From: Thermodesulfobacteriaceae bacterium UBA6232
GTDB taxonomy: Bacteria > Desulfobacterota > Thermodesulfobacteria > Thermodesulfobacteriales > Thermodesulfobacteriaceae
Direction of reading: 5' to 3'
DNA: 19,805 bases
Assembly: GCA_002441555.1 (NCBI GenBank)
Contig: DJWK01000018.1
Coordinates: forward strand, 1-19,805
In this document: positions 15,243-19,805 of the stretch, one piece after another
How positions within the stretch are numbered: position 1 is the first letter of the stretch
Layout of the letters: each line of letters starts with the position of its first letter
Translations under genes and position numbers: made by a program
Notes under the pieces: model-generated
Told to the model about the DNA's origin: nothing
The model's input: the letters and a program-made list of their open reading frames with translations, nothing else
Database searches by the model: none

Positions 15243-15936
15243 AATTATTAGAGATTACATAGAAAAGGGAGAAAGGGAATTTATCATAAGGGGAGTTAAC
15301 GGGCATCGCTATCTCTTTGCAGGGGTCTCTGCTGAAGTTAAAGTAGAGCTTTACGGAACCCCTGGACTTGACCTTGGTGCCTTTATGAGAGGCCCAGTTA
15401 TTAGAGTCTTTGGAAATGTTCAGGATGGAGCCGGAAATACCATGGATGAGGGGAAGATAATTGTTCACGGCATGGCTGGGGATGTTGTGGGATATGCCAT
15501 GAGAGGAGGAAAAATTCACATATACGGAGATGTGGGATACCGTGTTGGAATTCACATGAAGGCCTATATGGACAAGGTGCCTGTAATTGTGATAGGAGGA
15601 AAAGCAGGAGATTTTCTCGGTGAATATATGGCAGGGGGAATCATTATTCTTCTCGGGATGAACACCCTATATCCTGAAAGGCCCATTGCAGGACTTTTTC
15701 TCGGAACGGGAATGCACGGGGGGGCCATTTATGTAAGAGGCAAAGTAAAAGAATCCTATTTGGGCCTTGGTCTTAAACCCTATCCCCTTGACGGAGAAGA
15801 TGAAAAACTTCTTGAAAAACACCTTAAGGAATATTGCGAAGATTTTGGCCTTGACCTTTCAGAAATTTTTAAAGAAGATTTTATAAAAATTATACCTTAT
15901 ACTCACAGACCTTATGGCAAGCTTTATGCTTATTAA
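15193..15936 (+). CDS. Glutamate synthase GXGXG-domain subunit (split GOGAT)
   Basis: A 247-residue right-handed beta-helix protein equal to the C-terminal GXGXG domain of GltB, a structural domain that supports the ammonia channel and synthase barrel. Repeated Gly-rich turns are visible: RGPVIRVFGNVQDGAGNTMD, GKIIVHGMAGDVVGYAMRGG, KIHIYGDVGYRVGIHM and AGDFLGEYMAGG. I place the start at ATG 15193, not the in-frame ATG 15118, because GGAGG lies 9 bases before 15193 and MPLELDISRLYYSQVNK is the normal N-terminus. It overlaps the amidotransferase gene by 50 bases. The GTG of the UPF0280 gene follows the stop with no gap. Confidence 0.93.
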   Translation: MPLELDISRLYYSQVNKIIRDYIEKGEREFIIRGVNGHRYLFAGVSAEVKVELYGTPGLDLGAFMRGPVIRVFGNVQDGAGNTMDEGKIIVHGMAGDVVGYAMRGGKIHIYGDVGYRVGIHMKAYMDKVPVIVIGGKAGDFLGEYMAGGIIILLGMNTLYPERPIAGLFLGTGMHGGAIYVRGKVKESYLGLGLKPYPLDGEDEKLLEKHLKEYCEDFGLDLSEIFKEDFIKIIPYTHRPYGKLYAY

Positions 15937-16698
15937 GTGAAGGATTTGACCTTTTCTTCCAAATACTCAGGAATTCCCTTTTATCGGACAAAGTCTCATC
16001 CTCATCTCTGTGGTTTTCGTGTAGTTTATAAAGAAACAGATTTACTTGTATTGGCTGAAAGGGATTTAACCAATGAAACTTTAAAGCTTGTAATAGAGAT
16101 AAGAAGACCTCTTGAAGCCTATATTATGAAAAATCCCCTTTTTTTAAAGAGTTTGGTGCCCCTTCCTGAAGACCCTTTTGCACCTCCCATTGTTCAGAAA
16201 ATGCTTATTGCAGGGAAAGTGGCGGGGGTTGGCCCCATGGCCTCAGTTGCTGGAGCCATTGCAGAAGAAGTTGGAAAAGCCCTTCTTGAAAAGGGCTTAA
16301 CAAAGGAAGTTGTGGTTGAAAATGGAGGAGATATCTTTTTATCTTTAAAAAAAGAGGCAAGGGTTTCCCTTTTTGCAGGAGATTCCCCTTTTTCGGGGAA
16401 AATAGCTCTTCTCATCCCTTCTTCCCTTCAGCCCTGTGGGGTCTGCACAAGCTCTGGAAAAATCGGGCACAGCTTAAGTTTCGGAAAAGCCGATGCCATA
16501 ACAGTGGTTCATAAAGATACTGCGGTTGCCGATGCCCTGGCAACCGCCTTTGGAAATATGCTAAAAGAGGGAGAGGATTTCAAAAAGGTCACAGCCAGGG
16601 CAGAAAAGATTGAGGGACTTCTTGGGGTCTTTGCCATACTCAAAGACAGATTTTACGCCCTTTCCCAAAAAATCCGCATAGAACCTGTCTGTCAATAA
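15937..16698 (+). CDS. UPF0280 family protein (ApbE-like fold)
   Basis: A 253-residue protein of the UPF0280 family, related to the ApbE flavin transferase superfamily and known from methanogens and sulfate reducers. Visible blocks are KMLIAGKVAGVGPMASVAGA, VVENGGDIFLSL, PCGVCTSSGKIGHSLSFGKA and DTAVADALATAFGN, which correspond in order to ApbE substrate and metal-site regions. The biochemical role is unknown; attachment of a flavin or maturation of an Fe-S or flavo-enzyme is a guess. It starts with GTG directly after the previous stop and has only a poor ribosome-binding site, so it is probably translated by coupling to the GXGXG subunit. It ends 7 bp inside the convergent E1-rhodanese gene. 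Confidence 0.85.
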   Translation: MKDLTFSSKYSGIPFYRTKSHPHLCGFRVVYKETDLLVLAERDLTNETLKLVIEIRRPLEAYIMKNPLFLKSLVPLPEDPFAPPIVQKMLIAGKVAGVGPMASVAGAIAEEVGKALLEKGLTKEVVVENGGDIFLSLKKEARVSLFAGDSPFSGKIALLIPSSLQPCGVCTSSGKIGHSLSFGKADAITVVHKDTAVADALATAFGNMLKEGEDFKKVTARAEKIEGLLGVFAILKDRFYALSQKIRIEPVCQ

Positions 16699-17831
16699 AT
16701 AGGCATTTCTTTATCAACCTCTCTGGCGTAGGCATTAAGTCCACCTTTAAGATGCCTTGTCTTGAAGCCTGCAGAAAGAAGTAATTCCAAGGCTTGATAA
16801 CTTCTCTTTCCCTCTTTACAGACAACTACATACTCCTTTGTTGAATCAAGTTCACCAAGCCTCTGGGGTAGCTCATCAAGGGGAATAAAAAGGCTCTTTG
16901 GAAGGCTACAAATTTCCCATTCGTGGGGATTTCTTATATCAAGAATTATCACTCCAGAATCTTTGCTTAAAACCTCTTTAAGCTCTTGAGGAGAAAGGTC
17001 GTATTCTGTAAGTTCTGGTTTAAATTCACTTCCGCAGAAATCCTCATAGTCAATTAGATCAAAAATAGTTGGATTTTCTCCACAAAGGGGGCAGGCTGGA
17101 TCCTTTCTGAGTTTTAAGAAGCGAAACTCCATATTCAGGGCATCGTAAAGAAGAAGCTTTCCGATAAGGGGCTCACCAATACCGAGAAGCAATTTTATGG
17201 CCTCAGTTGCCTGAAGGGCTCCGATAACCCCTGGTAATACCCCAAAGACCCCACCCTCTGCACAACTTGGAACTGTTCCAGGAGGAGGTGGCACAGGATA
17301 AAGGCATCTATAACAGGGCCCTTTCTTTCCGTCAAATACCGTTACCTGCCCATCAAAGCGAAAGATACTTCCATAAATCAAGGGCTTTCCTGTAAAATAG
17401 CAGGCATCATTAAGGAGATAACGGGTATGAAAATTGTCCGTTCCATCCACAATAAGGTCGTAATCCTTAATAATGTCTTTCACATTGTCTTTGTTGAGAA
17501 GCAAATTGTAGGTTACAACCTCAATATAGGGGTTAATTTCAAGAAGCCTTTCTTTGGCTGATTCCACTTTGGGAACTCCGATGGTTGAGGTAGAATGAAC
17601 GATCTGACGCTGGAGATTGCTTTCATCGACAAGGTCATAGTCAACAAGCCCGATTCTACCAATACCAGCTGCTGCAAGATAAAGGGAAACAGGGGAGCCA
17701 AGCCCCCCTGTGCCAACTATAAGAACGGAAGCCCCTTTAAGTTTCTTTTGTCCCTTTATCCCCACCTCGGGTATTAAAAGGTGCCTGCTATAGCGATAAA
17801 TTTCCTCTTTGGTTAGGCCTACCTCTCTCAT
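16692..17831 (-). CDS. MoeB/ThiF-type E1 adenylyltransferase fused to rhodanese (MoeZ-like)
   Basis: A 379-residue two-domain enzyme. Residues 1-260 form an E1-like domain with the nucleotide loop GTGGLG (40-45), DESNLQRQ, DGTDNF, structural Zn cysteines CYRC (173, 176) and CPLC (247, 250), and PSCAEGGVFG (Cys190). Residues 275-379 are a rhodanese with active-site loop CKEGKRS (Cys338). Such proteins adenylate the C-terminal Gly-Gly of a ubiquitin-like sulfur carrier and then put sulfur on it to make a thiocarboxylate. The likely partner is the MoaD/ThiS-like protein encoded two genes upstream. ATG 17831 is preferred over TTG 17888 because GGGGGTGAAAGG precedes it and the KEEIYRYSRHLLIPEVG start is standard. 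About 106 bases separate it from the NIL gene; I see nothing coding there. Confidence 0.92.
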   Translation of the reverse strand: MREVGLTKEEIYRYSRHLLIPEVGIKGQKKLKGASVLIVGTGGLGSPVSLYLAAAGIGRIGLVDYDLVDESNLQRQIVHSTSTIGVPKVESAKERLLEINPYIEVVTYNLLLNKDNVKDIIKDYDLIVDGTDNFHTRYLLNDACYFTGKPLIYGSIFRFDGQVTVFDGKKGPCYRCLYPVPPPPGTVPSCAEGGVFGVLPGVIGALQATEAIKLLLGIGEPLIGKLLLYDALNMEFRFLKLRKDPACPLCGENPTIFDLIDYEDFCGSEFKPELTEYDLSPQELKEVLSKDSGVIILDIRNPHEWEICSLPKSLFIPLDELPQRLGELDSTKEYVVVCKEGKRSYQALELLLSAGFKTRHLKGGLNAYAREVDKEMPIY

Positions 17832-17937
17832 TTTCCTTTCACCCCCTGCCTTAAAAATCCTGTATCTTTCCTGAGCATATGCTACCAAGACAAAAAATAG
17901 CGGTATCTTCTCTCAATGAACAGCCTTAAAATGATCT

Positions 17938-18177
17938 TTATTCCATCACATCCCCAGTAATAGGCTCCACCTTTATTTTCAATCTTTTCAAATACTTTAT
18001 AGCCTTCTCCAGATTTTCCTTTTTTCCGCTTAGTTCAAGAACCACTTCCCCCACCTTTTCTGTCACATTGGCCCTTCTGATATTAGGAACCACATTATAC
18101 CTTACAGCCATTCTATAAATCACAGGCTTTTTTATTTGTTCTTCAGGGAATATCAAATGAAGCCACATCTTAGGCAT
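17938..18177 (-). CDS. NIL-domain protein
   Basis: A 79-residue protein made of a single NIL domain (MWLHLIFPEEQIKKPVIYRM, NVVPNIRRANVTEKVGEVVL, NLEKAIKYLKRLKIKVEPI). NIL domains sit at the C-terminus of the methionine importer ATPase MetN, where they bind methionine, and in ferredoxin-like proteins needed for homocysteine synthesis in methanogens. Here it has no ferredoxin part. A free small NIL protein in a sulfur-carrier operon suggests a sensor or helper for methionine or homocysteine metabolism. GGAGGTGA precedes the ATG; it lies 21 bases after the sulfur-carrier gene. Confidence 0.82.
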   Translation of the reverse strand: MPKMWLHLIFPEEQIKKPVIYRMAVRYNVVPNIRRANVTEKVGEVVLELSGKKENLEKAIKYLKRLKIKVEPITGDVME

Positions 18178-18198
18178 AATTCACCTCCATTTTTGTTT

Positions 18199-18474
18199 TT
18201 AACCTCCGGCTATGGCAGGAACAATGGAGACCACATCCCCATCTTTCAAGGGGGTCTCCTCACCTTGCAAAAACCTTATGTCTTCATCATTTACAAAAAA
18301 ATTAATGAATCTCCTGAGGTTTCCCTCCTCATCGCAAAGCCTCTCCTTAAGTCCCGGATACCTTCTCTCAAGATCCTCAATCAGTTCTTTAAGGGTGGCT
18401 CCCTCTGCCTCAACTTCCTTTTTCCCTCCAGTTAGAGACAAGAGGGGGGTTGGTATCCTTACCTTTACAGCCAT
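18199..18474 (-). CDS. MoaD/ThiS-family sulfur carrier ending in Gly-Gly
   Basis: A 91-residue beta-grasp protein with the MoaD/ThiS/CysO pattern (VKVRIPTPLLSLTGG, ATLKELIEDLERRYPGLKER, FINFFVNDEDIRFL, LKDGDVVSIVPAIAGG). It ends exactly in Gly-Gly, so it is ready for adenylation and thiocarboxylation without proteolytic trimming. Closest in style to CysO-like carriers for amino-acid biosynthesis, and less like molybdopterin MoaD because no moa genes are nearby. AGGAGGTGA lies at the end of the PLP-enzyme gene; the gap is 2 bases, so the two proteins are tightly co-expressed. Confidence 0.9.
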   Translation of the reverse strand: MAVKVRIPTPLLSLTGGKKEVEAEGATLKELIEDLERRYPGLKERLCDEEGNLRRFINFFVNDEDIRFLQGEETPLKDGDVVSIVPAIAGG

Positions 18475-18476
18475 GG

Positions 18477-19706
18477 CTACTCACCTCCTTTTATGTGATT
18501 TTTAAAATCCTCAAGATTGGGTTTTATTCTAATAACCGGTTTTAAGTGATTTATTACGGCCTCCTGGGTTTTAAGGCCATTTCCTGTGATACAGATAACT
18601 ACTTCTTCATCCCGAGGTATGATTCTCCTTTCAATCAGTTTTTTTGTAACCGCAACGGTTACGCCTCCTGCGGTTTCCGTAAAGACCCCCTCTGTTTCTG
18701 CAAGAAGCTTAATGCCTTCAATAACCTCCTCATCACTTACCGCCTCGGCATATCCTCCTGTCTTTCTCACAATATCAAGGGCATATACTCCATCAGCAGG
18801 ATTTCCTATGGCAATGGATTTGGCAATGGTTTTTGGCTTTACGGGTTTAATTATGTTTGAACCCTCTTTAAAGGCATTCACAATGGGGGAACATCCCTCT
18901 GCCTGAGCTACATAAAATCTGGTTTTAAATTCAGGAATAAGCCCGAGTGCATAAAATTCTTGTAAGCCTTTATAAATTTTTGTAACAAGTGAACCGGAGG
19001 CTGCGGGAATGACTATATTCTGCGGAGCCCTGAAACCAAGCTGTTCTGCTACTTCAAACCCGTAAGTTTTTGATCCTTCTGCATAATAGGGCCTAAGATT
19101 AACATTTACAAAGGCCCAACGAAAGGTCATGGCAATCTCTGCACAGAGTCTGTTTACCTCATCGTAATTTCCTTCTACTGCAACAAGATTTACTCCGTAA
19201 ATAAGAGAAGAAAGAATCTTTGAGGTCTCAAGATCATAAGGCACAAAAACATAACAATCAAAACCACTTGCCCTTGAATGAGAAGCCACCGCATTGGCAA
19301 GATTTCCCGTTGAGGCACAAGCCACAGTTTTAAATTCGAATTCCCTTGCCTTGGAAAGGGCAACAGCAACCACCCTGTCTTTAAAAGAAAGAGTGGGATG
19401 ATTTACCGAATCATCCTTTACATAGCACTTCTTAATCCCCAAGGCTTCCGCAAGATTTCTGGCTTCAAAAAGCGGAGTAAAGCCCGTATTAAGGCCGCAG
19501 ATGGGCTCTCCATCAATGGGTAATAGCTCACGATACCTCCAGATATTGGGTTGCCTTTTCTCAATTTCCTTACGGGTTAAAACCCTTTTTATGGCCTCAT
19601 AATCATATTCCACCTCAAGGGGCCCAAAACACCATTCGCAGACAAATATGGGCTCCTTGGGATACCCTCTTCCGCATTCCCTGCATTTGAGTCCTTTAAC
19701 AAACAT
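18477..19706 (-). CDS. thrC: Threonine synthase-like PLP enzyme
   Basis: A 409-residue fold-type II PLP enzyme. It begins with a zinc-ribbon (Cys8, Cys11, Cys23, Cys26), as in the long archaeal/thermophile ThrC class. The PLP lysine is Lys109 in TLSFKDR. Further motifs are ACASTGNLANAVASHSR (phosphate-binding substrate loop) and the cofactor-binding AASGSLVTKI, with the C-terminal ITGNGLKT. Ordinary ThrC turns O-phosphohomoserine into threonine. Being first in a unit with a sulfur carrier, a NIL protein and an E1-rhodanese, it may instead accept sulfur from a thiocarboxylate. A strong ribosome-binding site (GAGGAGGTGGG) precedes the ATG. Annotation as ThrC is secure at family level; substrate is not proved. 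Confidence 0.9.
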   Translation of the reverse strand: MFVKGLKCRECGRGYPKEPIFVCEWCFGPLEVEYDYEAIKRVLTRKEIEKRQPNIWRYRELLPIDGEPICGLNTGFTPLFEARNLAEALGIKKCYVKDDSVNHPTLSFKDRVVAVALSKAREFEFKTVACASTGNLANAVASHSRASGFDCYVFVPYDLETSKILSSLIYGVNLVAVEGNYDEVNRLCAEIAMTFRWAFVNVNLRPYYAEGSKTYGFEVAEQLGFRAPQNIVIPAASGSLVTKIYKGLQEFYALGLIPEFKTRFYVAQAEGCSPIVNAFKEGSNIIKPVKPKTIAKSIAIGNPADGVYALDIVRKTGGYAEAVSDEEVIEGIKLLAETEGVFTETAGGVTVAVTKKLIERRIIPRDEEVVICITGNGLKTQEAVINHLKPVIRIKPNLEDFKNHIKGGE

Positions 19707-19805
19707 TTCCCACCTCCTCGGAGAAAATCTTCAAGTTGACCTCTTTAAAGCCTTTCTTTTCTTTAAAGAAAAAGGCTCTCAATTCCTTCAAACCCTCTTT
19801 TTCAA
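19696..19805 (-). CDS. C-terminal end of an upstream gene (partial, unknown)
   Basis: On the minus strand a frame is open from the window edge to TAA at 19696-19698, giving about 35 residues (KEGLKELRAFFFKEKKG ... FKEVNLKIFSEEVGNVC). It overlaps the threonine synthase-like gene by 11 bases, and its end contains that gene's ribosome-binding site, as expected of an operon partner. The other two minus-strand frames have stops here. Too short to assign. Confidence 0.45.
   Translation of the reverse strand, partial: EKEGLKELRAFFFKEKKGFKEVNLKIFSEEVGNVC

Noticed and set aside
17832..17888. TTG start at 17888 for the E1-rhodanese gene.
   Set aside because: The added 19 residues are not family-like and the ATG at 17831 has a purine-rich ribosome-binding site.
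17832..17937. Possible small gene or RNA between the NIL gene and the E1-rhodanese gene.
   Set aside because: Only very short frames without ribosome-binding sites and no convincing stem-loop or tRNA-like structure seen.

Overview
The window looks like chromosomal DNA of an anaerobic, probably thermophilic, sulfur- and hydrogen-metabolising bacterium. The Thermodesulfobacteria (Thermodesulfobacterium/Caldimicrobium type) fit best. This is inferred from AT-rich, purine-rich coding, a membrane-bound periplasmic [NiFe] hydrogenase, an archaeal-type split glutamate synthase, a UPF0280 protein and a sulfur-carrier/NIL-domain cluster. No rRNA or other direct taxonomic marker is present.

Layout. 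(1) 1-2416, plus strand: the 3' end of comM, a CDP-alcohol phosphatidyltransferase, then hypC and hypD (hydrogenase cofactor maturation), all overlapping or abutting. (2) 2391-5907, minus strand: a three-gene group 1 [NiFe] hydrogenase operon (Tat-exported small subunit, large subunit, cytochrome b anchor) that meets hypD tail to tail. (3) 6033-7541, minus strand: a NifA-type sigma-54 activator upstream of the hydrogenase and divergent from glnA. (4) 7734-9071, plus strand: glutamine synthetase. A roughly 300-bp spacer follows, holding a GC-rich hairpin, a 48-residue GAF-domain remnant and a tandem palindrome. (5) 9376-12449, plus strand: glutamine-dependent NAD+ synthetase, a MntA/HepT nucleotidyltransferase-HEPN pair and a class I glutamine amidotransferase, chained by 4-, 32- and 4-bp overlaps. 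(6) 12515-16698, plus strand: three-gene split glutamate synthase plus a UPF0280 (ApbE-like) gene. (7) 16692-19805, minus strand: the tail of an unknown gene, then a threonine-synthase-like PLP enzyme, a MoaD/ThiS-like sulfur carrier ending in Gly-Gly, a NIL-domain protein and a MoeB/ThiF-type E1 fused to rhodanese.

How the genes work together. Glutamine synthetase and glutamate synthase form the GS/GOGAT ammonia-assimilation cycle. Two glutamine-consuming amidotransferases lie between them and a NifA-like activator lies next to them. The hydrogenase with hypCD is an H2-oxidation module that feeds a quinone or cytochrome pool. The last operon has all the parts of a protein-thiocarboxylate sulfur-transfer pathway joined to a PLP enzyme of the threonine synthase fold, so it may make homocysteine or another sulfur amino acid rather than, or as well as, threonine.

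The points most worth a second look are that PLP/sulfur-carrier operon, four copies of an ACAA-N2-TTGT palindrome flanking glnA, the 23-bp palindrome at the hydrogenase promoter, the toxin-antitoxin-like pair embedded in the nadE operon, and an apparently leaderless nadE.
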